Shown here: piece after piece, positions 40,701 to 49,900 of the stretch
Layout of the letters: each line of letters opens with the position of its first letter
Numbering within the stretch: the stretch's first letter is position 1
Assembly: GCF_002367995.1 (NCBI RefSeq)
Contig: NZ_AP018207.1
Span: forward strand, 6,026,646 to 6,090,645
Reading direction: 5' to 3'
DNA: 64,000 nt
DNA from: Calothrix brevissima NIES-22
GTDB taxonomy: Bacteria; Cyanobacteriota; Cyanobacteriia; Cyanobacteriales; Nostocaceae
Made by a program: the position numbers and the translations under genes
The notes under the pieces: model-generated
Databases searched by the model: none
What the model saw: only the letters and a program-made list of their open reading frames with translations
What the model was told of the DNA's origin: nothing

Positions 40701-42401
40701 AAAGATAAAGCCGTGGAGAAATATAAAGCCGGTAAGCAGTGGGTAGAAGATAAAAAAGAAGCTGCCAAAAATTGGATTGAAGATAAAAAAGCAGCCGCAT
40801 TTGGTGGTGAAGATGAGCGGACACAAGAACAAAAATCAGCCGATTTAAAAGCTGCCTTGAAAGAAGCAGAAAAAATTGGAGACAATGATGAATTATCTCT
40901 AAAAGAAGTGAAGAGCCGCATCAAAACTGTTAAGAAGAACTACCGGATGCAATATCTCAACTTGGTTGTTGATAAACATACTAACGATGGAGATATCATT
41001 CACTTTGAAGGAAAAATTAATCCGGAAGGTCAATCAGAACAGGTAGAACATAAGAGCAATGAAGAAGATGAAGGCAGATTTGATAAACTGCTGTATGAAT
41101 CTTTGAAGCAAGTTTCTAACACCTATTATAAAGGTTATTCTAAAGCAGATATCCGCACTGGTAAAGCAAGACAATCACCAGATTTCGCAGATACTCGCGG
41201 TACTTCTACTACAGAAAATCCCACAACTACGACATCGCAAAGAAATCGGGAATTGCTGGAAAATTCTAGATCTCAAAGTCAAAAAACCGGAAAATCAGGT
41301 GTTACAGAGCCTCACGGTGCTGCTAGCGAAAATCTAACTGCTAAGACACCACAAAGAGATCGTGAATTACTAGAACGCTCCAGATCTGAGAGAGAAGCAA
41401 CAATCAAACAAGAAGGTAATAAAATACAGCAAGAATTAGCTAAAGCACAGATAGCTTATTCTGTAGCCAGTCAAGCAGAATTTTATCCGCATAATACTTT
41501 TAACGTTGGTGGAGGAGACTTCTTTGTTTGCCAGGTAAATAATTACTATATCGTACCTAAATCCAAAGCAGATTCGGTATACGACTACTATTTGAAATCT
41601 GCTAGCGGTGATACCTACAAACAAACCAGATCGTTATTACAAAAAAGACTCAAAGATTTACAAGGCGAAAAAGAAAAAGCTGAGAAAGCAATCGCCGCTA
41701 TTCAACAAAATGAGCAAATTGCTGCTGACGATAAAACCGAGAAAATCAAAGATAAAGAACAGTTAATTGAGCGAATTCAAAAAGATTATACCGCCATAGA
41801 AACTGCGGGAGACCCCAGCACTATGCTAAGTATCTGTAAAGAACTCGTCAAAGATAAGAAAATTACCGGTTTAAACTTAAGTATCAAAGCAAAAGTTGGA
41901 GTTCCCCGTACATTAACCAGTCAATATGACTATGGTAGTAATCCTGTCTCTATTAAACAAGCAAAAGAATTCTATAAGAATTTCCCCAATAGCATTGCAG
42001 GTACATCAAATCAAGAAACAGTATTTGTCGCATCCGTTGTTGCTGAACCATCACGACATTCTGTGGCACATATTACCAATATGTTGTCACTCGATGAGAG
42101 AAGTGAAGGCTTTAAAGATGAAAATGAAAATGTCTTCCAACACCTTTCTATGTCTCAAGCTGAAAGCGATCCTAATCCTAGAGAGGTGAAACCAGAAGAA
42201 CTTGATTCTCGGTTGAATAATGAAGGTAAGAGAGCAATTGTCACTAACAGAGATTTATCAGCAGTCAAGGATAAAAATCCTCAATTACACCAAAATTTAC
42301 GCAAACTCTTTGAAGATCATAAATCTGACAAAGATGACAGTATTGTCAGCAAATTTAGTGATGCTATTATCAAATATCTTGATTTGCCTAACAACAGTTA
42401 A
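37728..42401 (+). CDS. Giant modular effector-like protein of unknown function
   Basis: About 1557 residues. The ATG at 37728 is chosen because AGGAG ends 6 bases upstream; the first in-frame TTG is at 37704. Residues 1-280 are disordered, Pro/Gln/Lys-rich. Residues 285-660 are helical with coiled-coil character (RYSGIWGKGKWLKDKIMGMP near 547). Residues 680-980 hold hydrophobic amphipathic helices (IIELAQMLMGVLARVAGVVG; LPVVISFLASLLGLGG). A small alpha/beta unit near 1055-1100 (LKEVKSRIKTVKKNYRMQYL...IIHFEGKINPEG) precedes a Ser/Thr linker and a C-terminal domain from about 1235. This layout resembles cargo of contractile injection systems and polymorphic toxins. No signal peptide. No known toxin motif is seen. 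Confidence 0.82.
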   Translation: MREQVSRHKKTTTGFSIPTLKNPVRGFGLDSSQTSPPAVSLLPLLNQPPGHDISRISLLRPQEPVEESQSPESTPLQPKSLHVTPKANKLPTIQRRENSPNPTEENQPKNSEVGEPKPETENKEQQNQPPTDKQQTTATPPPNSGDGGANPPPSKKVDTSVEVAGSPLAGQKQPELKDNKANPIKGDTEGLPGQDVTDAAPKVAKVGDGEKAPVSPENDPAFQAVVSNTKQTAGKQKQHPTAASKAQAAQGAAVAPSNEVDSKAQANHVGEMGQAPTPAFDAAAFKAKLMQRIADMAPKNLEEADDFKDNNKLDSVKGDLSGKVKEEQKKSQGPLEEKSKQKPDTSGIEAKQVTPLPPTEPGAPPTGVGADKAAPKSKGQGEVEAPIQAESKKLDQQMQEADITEEQLVKSNEPEFQSALTAKKDAQTNAQQAPPKYRQQEQTILATAQATATATAQQNLQSMHGIRSQNLGQVGQKQVGAKGKDEQARAKIAGDINKIFDKTKAKVEKTLGDLDGQVIQAFDAGAAEAKKAFEDYVGQKMDKYKSDRYSGIWGKGKWLKDKIMGMPKAVNTFYEEGRDLYLQKMDGVINKVIAIISQAITQAKAEITNGKQEIQNYVNQLPQDLKSVGQEAATDIESKFDELQESINSKQDELINTLAQKYKENLDAVDARIEELKAANSGLIEKAFNAVVGVIKTIIELAQMLMGVLARVAGVVGEILKDPIGFLGNLIQAVKQGFLNFVNNIGKHLQQGLIAWLTGTIAETGIEMPENFDLKGIFSLAMQLVGFTYQAIRGQAVQRLGEDKVSWMEQSVEVFQILASEGIGGIWQFVQDRIGDLNTLIIEPIKTFITEKVITAGVEWVLSLLTPASAFIKAAKAIYEIVKFFMERAQQIGDLINAILDSVSAIAGGAIDQAIQAVENALAKSLPVVISFLASLLGLGGIAGKIQAIFAKLRQPMEKAVDWVIDKGAKAFKKVANKVKNSKFGKKAGAIKDKAVEKYKAGKQWVEDKKEAAKNWIEDKKAAAFGGEDERTQEQKSADLKAALKEAEKIGDNDELSLKEVKSRIKTVKKNYRMQYLNLVVDKHTNDGDIIHFEGKINPEGQSEQVEHKSNEEDEGRFDKLLYESLKQVSNTYYKGYSKADIRTGKARQSPDFADTRGTSTTENPTTTTSQRNRELLENSRSQSQKTGKSGVTEPHGAASENLTAKTPQRDRELLERSRSEREATIKQEGNKIQQELAKAQIAYSVASQAEFYPHNTFNVGGGDFFVCQVNNYYIVPKSKADSVYDYYLKSASGDTYKQTRSLLQKRLKDLQGEKEKAEKAIAAIQQNEQIAADDKTEKIKDKEQLIERIQKDYTAIETAGDPSTMLSICKELVKDKKITGLNLSIKAKVGVPRTLTSQYDYGSNPVSIKQAKEFYKNFPNSIAGTSNQETVFVASVVAEPSRHSVAHITNMLSLDERSEGFKDENENVFQHLSMSQAESDPNPREVKPEELDSRLNNEGKRAIVTNRDLSAVKDKNPQLHQNLRKLFEDHKSDKDDSIVSKFSDAIIKYLDLPNNS

Positions 42402-42403
42402 TT

Positions 42404-42862
42404 ATGAATCAAATCTATGACATACATTTTATAATGACTGCTTTACAGGAAGCTGGTTGGCAACCAACACAAACCGATAATTATTGGTTATTAATTCCTA
42501 TAGAGGTAAGTCAAAAAGCCTTTTTTATCTCTTTTTATTGTCAAGACGAGCATAAAATGTTGTCTGTCAAAGGGAATATTCCTGTATTAGTACCAGAAGA
42601 GAAAGAAGCTATAATTCTGGAGTTTATCAATTATGCAAATTATCGCATTCCTGTTGGGAGTTTAGAATTAGATATAAATAGTAGGCAAGTATATTTTAGA
42701 ATCGGGATGTTTTTTGAGAACGTGCAATTAAATCCTCAACTAGTACACAATCTTACCCAAGAAGTTTATCAAGGAGTGCAAGATTTCTGGTTATCAATTA
42801 CAACCATTTTAGCAGAGGGAATAGCCTTAGAAGATGCATTTCAACAAGCCAACCTTAACTAA
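42404..42862 (+). CDS. YbjN/secretion-chaperone-like protein 1
   Basis: A 152-residue acidic protein starting two bases after the giant gene's stop, so it is almost certainly translationally coupled. The C-terminal half (EFINYANYRIPVGSLELDINSRQVYFRIGMFFENVQLNPQLVHNLTQEVYQGV) follows the YbjN pattern: helix, small residues, G-x-L/F-E-L-D, strand, helix. YbjN proteins have the fold of class I type III secretion chaperones. With the giant effector-like protein upstream, a chaperone or immunity role is inferred. Confidence 0.78.
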   Translation: MNQIYDIHFIMTALQEAGWQPTQTDNYWLLIPIEVSQKAFFISFYCQDEHKMLSVKGNIPVLVPEEKEAIILEFINYANYRIPVGSLELDINSRQVYFRIGMFFENVQLNPQLVHNLTQEVYQGVQDFWLSITTILAEGIALEDAFQQANLN

Positions 42863-42886
42863 ATAACTCAGGAAGAAGCAAGGCTT

Positions 42887-43294
42887 ATGGAAGAAGAAAT
42901 TTTACAAGCTTTAAAAACAGAAGGTTGGAATTTAGAAAAGGCTAACAATGGGTTATATCACACTCGCTATCAGGGGCAAAATACTGAATTAATAGTTCAT
43001 CTGAATATCAGGAATTTAGATAAATCTATTATACTAGCGATCGCTTACCTACCTATCAAGGTTATAACGTCTCAAAATGAGCGAGTTGCAAGATGGCTTA
43101 ATCAGTTAAACCTGAAAACATTTTTTGGTAGTTTTGAGTTGAATTATAATACTGGAGAAATTGCTTTTCGTACTGGTATATTCTACTTTAATACAGACTT
43201 GCAAATCCCTATGATTGTTAACTGTCTCGATGCTGCGGCTTATGCTGCTGATATGGATTACCCATCTATTCTAGAAACAGTGGAAAATAATTGA
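42887..43294 (+). CDS. YbjN/secretion-chaperone-like protein 2
   Basis: A 135-residue protein, paralogue-like to the preceding one. It has the same helix - LNLKTFFGSFELNYNTGEIAFRTGIFYFN - helix layout, with GxFELNxxTGEI corresponding to GSLELDINSRQV. AGGAAG lies 14 bases before the ATG. It starts 24 bases after the first chaperone-like gene, in one operon with it and the giant gene. Confidence 0.78.
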   Translation: MEEEILQALKTEGWNLEKANNGLYHTRYQGQNTELIVHLNIRNLDKSIILAIAYLPIKVITSQNERVARWLNQLNLKTFFGSFELNYNTGEIAFRTGIFYFNTDLQIPMIVNCLDAAAYAADMDYPSILETVENN

Positions 43295-43320
43295 GCATCG
43301 CTATTTTTAATTGATCGCCA

Positions 43321-44454
43321 ATGTTATCACAAACTGCAAAACATCAAATCGACAACGAAATCACCTTTTATGACTCCTCCCAATCTCCCTTAAATGTTCG
43401 CGCTGTTAATCTCACCTTCACTACAAAAGATAACAAACTCATCGCCTGTTGTCTCACCTTTGAGGTAACACCAGAACTCTATCAACGCATCGATAAAGAA
43501 GCATTATTTAATCTCCAACCAGATGCGCGGAATCCGCTATCATCTCAACAATTTCTCAACGAACCAAATATTACAATTGAAGTCAGTCTCAAACCCGATT
43601 TATTACCACTGTTAGCAGAATACAGTAGCAACATTGAAGCCGCAGTAAATTACATTTTAAAATTAAGCGAAGAACAACCAGATCATCAACTCCTATTTAC
43701 CGAAAGTTGGTTAGGTTTATCTGTAAAACAGCAACAAGAATCAGGCGAAATCGGCTATAATACTTTATGGTCTTATATTAATCCAGAAAATCTGGCTCAA
43801 CCTAGTAATTCTGGTGAAGAAATTGCTGCAGGTATAGTCAACTTTTTTAAAGATTGGACAGCAGCAACTTTGACAGATAAAACTCAACAATCTGCTGCCA
43901 AAATGCGGGAAGGAATAGAAAAGTTTTTAACAGAATTAGTTGATATTAATTTAGATGAAATTAGTCAGAAGTTAGAGGTAAATTTCCCATCATCTTCAGA
44001 AGATAATAATATTCTAGACACAATCATTAATTTCTTTAAAGCCGATGAATGGGCTTTTATGGAAATTCCCGGACAGCCGGCGTTACAATTACCATTTCAA
44101 GGTAATAATGGTAAATGGAATTGTTATGCTAGGGCGAGAAGCGAACAAAATCAATTTGTTTTTTACTCAATTTGTCCAGTTAACGCACCACAAAATAAAC
44201 TATTGGCTATAGCTGAGTTTATTACTAGAGCAAATTCTGGCATGATTATTGGTAACTTTGAGCTAGATTTTAACGATGGCGAAATTAGCTATAAAACCAG
44301 CATTGATGTGGAAGGTGACAGACTGAGTTTTGCACTCATCAAACGAGTAGTTTACGCTAACGTGACGATGATGGATGAATATCTACCAGGGATTATGTCT
44401 GTGATTTATAGTAATGTTAAGCCAGTGGATGCGATCGCGCAAATTGAAGCATAA
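43321..44454 (+). CDS. Two-domain protein with C-terminal YbjN-like domain
   Basis: A 377-residue acidic protein, third gene after the giant one (26-base gap). Residues 1-200 are an unrecognised domain (EITFYDSSQSPLNVRAVNLTF...). Residues 235-377 repeat the YbjN-like pattern (EFITRANSGMIIGNFELDFNDGEISYKTSIDVEGD). The domain fusion suggests the N-terminal part binds a different surface or partner. No good ribosome-binding site precedes the ATG; coupling to upstream translation is likely. Confidence 0.76.
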   Translation: MLSQTAKHQIDNEITFYDSSQSPLNVRAVNLTFTTKDNKLIACCLTFEVTPELYQRIDKEALFNLQPDARNPLSSQQFLNEPNITIEVSLKPDLLPLLAEYSSNIEAAVNYILKLSEEQPDHQLLFTESWLGLSVKQQQESGEIGYNTLWSYINPENLAQPSNSGEEIAAGIVNFFKDWTAATLTDKTQQSAAKMREGIEKFLTELVDINLDEISQKLEVNFPSSSEDNNILDTIINFFKADEWAFMEIPGQPALQLPFQGNNGKWNCYARARSEQNQFVFYSICPVNAPQNKLLAIAEFITRANSGMIIGNFELDFNDGEISYKTSIDVEGDRLSFALIKRVVYANVTMMDEYLPGIMSVIYSNVKPVDAIAQIEA

Positions 44455-44501
44455 GTTAGTTAGTCATTTGTCATTTGAAGAATGATCGCTACAGATGTAG
44501 T

Positions 44502-44547
44502 ATCGCAGTAAGCCTAATTTATTAGGTTGATAAACTGATACTGCGAT
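44502..44547. repeat. Nested inverted repeat
   Basis: Outer arms ATCGCAGTA / TACTGCGAT enclose an inner perfect hairpin CCTAATTTATTAGG. It sits 47 bases after the third chaperone-like gene. No T tract, so termination is uncertain. Confidence 0.7.
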
Positions 44548-44820
44548 CGCTAACCTCCCCCTCAAGACATATCTTACCTCACAAGAACCTCACATTTTTA
44601 TTTGAGAATAAGTTGCAAGTAAAGCTCAACAATAAATTTCTATGGAATGCCATCAATGTAAATCACAAGGGAAATCTTGTGGAGGTAAATCGCGAGGAAT
44701 ACCATTTTTTGGCAAAAAACAGCAATTTTTCAATGCAGAAGTTTCCACAAGTCCACCAATTGCGTTGGTAGGTATGCCCAACGTGGGTAAAAGTGTACTG
44801 TTTAATGCTCTGACTGGGAT

Positions 44821-44953
44821 ATAAGTAGAACGGTGCAAAAAAACCGAACTATGTAACGGAAAGTAAAGTTGCCTAAAAAGCTCTTCCCTTCTGCCTCCTG
44901 CCATCTGCCTTCTGCCTTGTCATAACGACAATTTTCAACACCGACCTACTTAT
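44821..44953. mobile_element. MITE-like insertion in feoB
   Basis: About 130 bp between the codons for the FeoB G1 loop and the G2 region. Ends are inverted: ATAAGTAG / CTACTTAT, then CGGTG / CACCG after two mismatches. It contains a CTTCTGCCTCCTGCC repeat and in-frame stop codons. Target duplication is not clear; taking 129 bp out restores the FeoB frame. Confidence 0.82.
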
Positions 44954-45391
44954 GTTACTGTTTCTAATTACCCTGGTACGACTGTAGAAGTGAGTCGGGG
45001 ATTAGCACAGATAGGAGAGCAAACCATCACAGTTATTGATACACCGGGGATGTATTCACTCTTACCCATTAGTGAAGAAGAAAAGGTTACTAGAGATTTA
45101 TTGTTAATTGAACCTGTATCAGTTGTGATTCATGTGGTAGATGGGAAGAACTTAGGCAGAATGCTACCACTAACTTTTCAACTCATCGAAGCAGGATTAC
45201 CTGTTATCCTTGCTGTGAATATGATGGATGAAGCCCAGGGATGGGGGCTAAATTTGCGCCAAGACGCCCTGGAGATGGAGTTAGAAATTCCTGTAGTTTG
45301 CATGTCTGCGGCTTTGAACCAAGGTATAGATGAATTGCGCCAGAGGATTGCTCCATTCTTACCGATTCAAACTGAAATGATACCAGTGTAA

Positions 45392-45430
45392 AAGACAACA
45401 GTTATCAGTTATCAGTCATCAGTCAACCGT
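45392..45430. repeat. Short STRR within feoB remnant
   Basis: CAGTTAT/CAGTCAT/CAGTCAA heptads interrupt the FeoB remnant between its GTPase and the next fragment. Confidence 0.7.
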
Positions 45431-45857
45431 CATGATTAAGCAAATAATTTATCCAGAACCGATTGAAGCCGCGATCGCACAATTAGAATCTTGGTGGGAA
45501 ACCTTAGGAAATCGCTATTTATTTGGGCATCAGTATTAATTTGGCTAGGAAGATTAACGGGATTATTTGACATAATTATCCGCTTAATTGAACCGATTGT
45601 CTCAGCCTTAGGAATGCCCGCACAAGCAGCACCAGTGTTCCTTAGTCAAGAGTTAGGTAGGAGCTTTGGGGGTACTGTCGTGCGCTGACAATTATCTGTA
45701 CCTCACGAACCTGCACACTGCTGTATCTTTCTTTTCTTGCCGCTCCCCTGACTTCTGAACAAAATTAAAGATTTTTTCAAATCAGCATAATTTGTTGAGT
45801 AAACAAGGGATAACTAAAGATAGTTCCAACTATGGTAGATATTCTCGCCGTTACTCT

Positions 45858-46586
45858 ATGACATATTGCCTCAGAATTGCTGACATGCCTGAGACTGAGC
45901 GTCCGCGTGAGCGGTTAATGGCTCATGGCCCGAAAATTTTAGCCACAGCTGAGTTAATTGCAATTTTGTTAGGTACTGGTCAAGGGCCGGGGAAACTATC
46001 TGCTGTAGGATTGGGGCAATATATTTTAAGTGAATTGAGCAAGCATCAGCGCGATCCTTTGACAGTATTGCGGGAGGTGACGCCTGCGGAATTAATGCAA
46101 ATTCAAGGAATCGGCCCAGCAAAGGCTACAACAATCTTAGCTGCAATAGAATTGGGTAAACGGGCTTTTCAATCTCGTCCCGAAGGTGCAACTATTGATA
46201 GTCCCATAGCGGCGGCGGCGGCGCTGAGTCAAAATTTAATGTGGCAAACCCAAGAACATTTTGGGGTTTTGTTATTAGATACCAAGAATCGTTTGTTAGG
46301 CACAAAAGTAATTACAATTGGTACGGCGACGGAAACTTTAGCTTCTCCCCGGGAAATTTTTCGCGAAGTGATTCGTCAAGGTGCTACACGGGTGATTGTG
46401 GCACATAATCATCCTTCGGGAAATATTGAACCGAGCCAAGAAGATATTGAATTAACTCGTCAGTTATTAGCTGGAGCGCAGTTTTTAGGGATTCCATTAC
46501 TAGACCATCTCATATTAGGCAATGGTAATCATCAGAGTTTACGAGAAATCACTACTTTATGGGATGAATATCCGCAAGGTGATTAA
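45858..46586 (+). CDS. radC: RadC family DNA repair/JAB-domain protein
   Basis: A 242-residue RadC from the ATG at 45858 ([24 protein letters not shown]). An in-frame TTG at 45792 would add 22 unconserved residues. Residues 1-90 are the N-terminal helix-hairpin-helix part ([24 protein letters not shown]). Residues 105-235 are the MPN/JAMM domain with [18 protein letters not shown], the zinc-site His-x-His and Asp. The true cellular role is disputed; the domain predicts a Zn-dependent enzyme. STRRs follow. Confidence 0.95.
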   Translation: MTYCLRIADMPETERPRERLMAHGPKILATAELIAILLGTGQGPGKLSAVGLGQYILSELSKHQRDPLTVLREVTPAELMQIQGIGPAKATTILAAIELGKRAFQSRPEGATIDSPIAAAAALSQNLMWQTQEHFGVLLLDTKNRLLGTKVITIGTATETLASPREIFREVIRQGATRVIVAHNHPSGNIEPSQEDIELTRQLLAGAQFLGIPLLDHLILGNGNHQSLREITTLWDEYPQGD

Positions 46587-46993
46587 AAAAGGCTGTCATT
46601 AGTCATTAGTCATTGGTCATTAGTTATTAGTCATTGGTCATTAGTCATTAGTCATTAGTCATTGGTAAGGGTTTACGCCTATTTACACTGGCTTACTTAT
46701 GCTAGGTAATTATAGTAACATCTCTAAATTTAGTATTGCTAGATTTAGAAATGTCTATAATTGATGGTTTAGACTTGTATCAGCTAGTTTAATCAAATTA
46801 TTTTAATTATATTTACTTATATACAGAATAATTTTTAATACAAACTGTCAAAAGCTAGTCTTTGCAGGAGAAACAGATGATGCGATCGCCAAATTGTTGC
46901 TGAGTGGAAAAATTTTAATATGGGTAATCAACCCGATGACGCGAATCAACTAGCATTGGCAAGATAGTGAGAGCCAGGGAGAAGTAAAGCGTT
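46587..46993. other. STRR block and kinase upstream region
   Basis: TCATTAG/TCATTGG heptads fill 46597-46664. The rest is A/T-rich. A small frame at 46920-46967 has no ribosome-binding site and is not called. Confidence 0.6.
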
Positions 46994-49900
46994 ATGAGGA
47001 TTTATCAAAAAATATTACCCTACGGAATTGCTATTAGCTCAACAGCGATCGCTCTATTACTATCAATCTGGCTAGAATTTCTGCTGTCTCAACCAATTAG
47101 CGCTTTTTTTTATATAGCTGTGATTGTTAGCACTTGGTATGCTGGCTTGAAACCGGGATTAGTAACAGTTGTGCTTTCAACAATAGCAATAGATTATTTC
47201 CTGATTCTGCCGCGATATCAAATTGCCATCCCACAACCAGATAATTTATTGCGTATCGGTCTTTTTCTGATGGTAGCTTTGACTATCAACTTGCTGACTA
47301 GCAATTTTCGCCAAAGTACGCAAAAGCTGCAAAAACTCAGTCAGCAATTAGCTAGAGAAAATGCCAAACAACTGCGTATGGCTTTATCTTCCGCGCAAAT
47401 GGGAATGTGGGATTGGGATATAGTCACAGGAGAAATAATTTGGTCACCAGAACAACAACAGTTATTTGGCTGGGGTGTTGGTAAATATGATGGTACATAT
47501 GAAACTTTTACTGCTTACTTGCATCCTGAGGATCGCCAAGAATTTCACCAAGCCCTACAGCAAGCGCTACAAAGCCAAAGTATTTTACAACATGAGTATC
47601 GAATTATTCAAGCTGATGGTAGCATTCACTGGCTAGAAGTTCGCGGACAGGGGTTTTATGACAAATCCGGCGAACCTGTGCGCATGAGTGGAACTGTGAT
47701 GGCGATTGACGAGCGCAAACAAGCACAAATTACATTGCAACAGCAATTTGAGCAACAACGCTTAGTCATGGATATCACTCAGCGCATTCGGCAATCGCTG
47801 AATTTACAAGATATTCTGCAAACTACTGTTGATGAAGTACGCCAGTTTCTCAAATGCGATCGCGCGATCGTCTTTCAGTTTGCTGCCCATAGCAATGGTA
47901 TTGTAGTTGTCGAATCGGTTGCTGCCAATTGCCAAGCAATTTTATCTAGCCAAATCTACGATCCTTGTTTGAGTAGAGAATATATTGAACGCTTTCAACA
48001 AGGTTTAGTAACTGCTAAATCAGATATTTATGCTGGGGGAATTAACCCTTGTCATGTGGAAATGTTGGCAAGTTATCAGGTTAGGGCTAATGTAGCTGTT
48101 CCCGTGCTGTATAAAGATGAATTATGGGGCTTACTGATTGCTCATCACTGTCAAGCCCCCCGTGAATGGCAATCAAGTGAAATTGAGCTACTCCGACAGG
48201 TAGCAAGTCAAGTCAGCATTGCTATCCAGCAAGCAGATTTATTGGTAAATCTGCAAACAGAACTAGCACAACGCCAAGAAATCGAAGCAGCTTTACGGCA
48301 AAGCGAACATCGATATCGCGCCTTAGTTCATGCTTCGGCTCAAATTGTCTGGCGTAGTAATGCTCAAGGTATGGCAATCATTGCGCCCCAGGGTTGGAGA
48401 AAATTCACCGGACAAACTCTAGAAGAATGCTTAGGATGGGGTTGGCTCAATTGTATTCATCCTGACGATCGCGATCGCTGTGCCCAGCTTTGGCAAGAAT
48501 GTTATACAAATGGTACTTTCTACGAAACCGAGTATCGCCTGCGCAGAAAAGATGGTAAATACTGTGATTTTGCGGTGCGCGGTGTACCCATTCTCGATGC
48601 TGCTGGCAAAATTAGCGAGTGGATTGGTACCTGTGCAGATATTACAGAACGCAAACAAGCGGAAATAGCTCTCCATCAAAGCCAAATTCAGCTACAGCAG
48701 CAATTGGCAGAAATTGAAAATATCTACCAATCCGCGCCCATTGGCTTAAATGTTTTAGATACAGACTTGCGCTTTGTGCGCATTAACCAGCGCCTAGCAG
48801 AGATGAATGGATTTTCGATGGCAGAGCATATTGGGCTGACTGTACGCGAGTTGTTACCAGAATTAGCTGATAGCGCCGAACAAGTGTTACGTTCGGTTTT
48901 AGCAACAGGCAAACCACTGTTAAATGTAGAAATTACTGGAGAAACTCCGGCGCAACCAGGCGTACAACGAACTTGGTTAGAAAGCTTTTTACCGTTAAAA
49001 GATGGCGATTGCATTATTGGTATTAGTACAGTATGCGAAGAAATCACCGAACGCAAACGCGCTGAAGCCGAACTCAAGCAAGCCAAGGAAGAATTAGAAG
49101 TTCGAGTTGCTGAACGCACAGCCGAGTTAATTACCAGCAATGCCAATTTACAACGCAGTGAGTCTACTTTGCGCAGCTTCTTTAACAGTGGCGCAATGCT
49201 TATGGGTATTGTGGAGTTATACGACAACGATATTTTACATATTTCCGATAACCAAACAGCAGCTAAATTTTTTGGCACTACTCCTGAAGCAATGGAGAAT
49301 CAGTTTGCCAGTAATTTAGGTGTACCCCAACCGATTATCGACCAATGGATAGATTATTATCGACAAGCTCAAAAAATACAAGCTCCAGTCCGGTTTGAAT
49401 ATCCCCATGAGACTGTCAACGGGCAAAGGTGGCTAGCTGCAACAGTTTCCCCCATTACTTGTATCGACAAAGGCTATTCTAAATTTTCCTACATTGTGGA
49501 AGATATTACCGATGCCTATCGCCAAGCTAGGCAACGCAAACGGATGGAAGATGCTTTACGGGAAAGTGAAGAAAAGTTTCGCCAACTAGCAGAAAACATC
49601 CAAGCAGTATTTTGGATGCGAGATATGCAAACTCAGCAAATTATTTATGTGAGCAAGACTTACGAAACTATTTGGCAAAGGAGTTGTGAAAGTATCTACG
49701 AAGACATATCAACTTGGTTAGACAGCATTCACCCCGAAGATCGCGTTCGCGTACAAACCACATTTGTAGAACAGTTAATTCCCGAACTCTCAGATATTAA
49801 ATATCGCATTATCCGCCCTGATGGTTCTATGCTGTGGATTCGCGATCGCGCTTTCCCCATTAAAAATGAACAAGGGGAAATTATTCGCGTGACTGGTATT

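Larger units (their letters stand above)
44642..45688 (+). pseudogene. feoB: Ferrous-iron transporter FeoB, decayed
   Basis: Pieces of FeoB in order. A Cys-rich start (MECHQCKSQGKSCGG) leads to the G1 loop GMPNVGKSVLFNALTG, then in-frame stops within a 130-bp insertion. After it come YVTVSNYPGTTVEVSRG, DTPGMYSLLPISEEEKVTRD, NMMDEAQ and a stop at 45389. A fragment with a shifted frame follows (IIYPEPIEAAIAQLES), then a membrane fragment (WASVLIWLGRLTGLFDIIIRLIEPIVSALGMPAQAAPVF), then a stop at 45686. Large parts of the membrane domain and the Fe-binding core are missing. With at least one insertion, frame changes and deletions, it cannot make FeoB. No feoA is adjacent. Confidence 0.93.

Noticed and set aside
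37728-42401. Reading the giant protein as a phage tail tape-measure protein
   Set aside because: It has long helices and hydrophobic parts, but no tail, capsid or lysis genes are adjacent and chaperone-like genes follow it.
46920-46967. 15-codon frame before the histidine kinase
   Set aside because: No ribosome-binding site and no recognisable sequence; treated as chance.
48724-49278. 184-codon minus-strand frame inside the histidine kinase
   Set aside because: The plus-strand frame has clear PAS domain and kinase continuity; the reverse frame has no family look.
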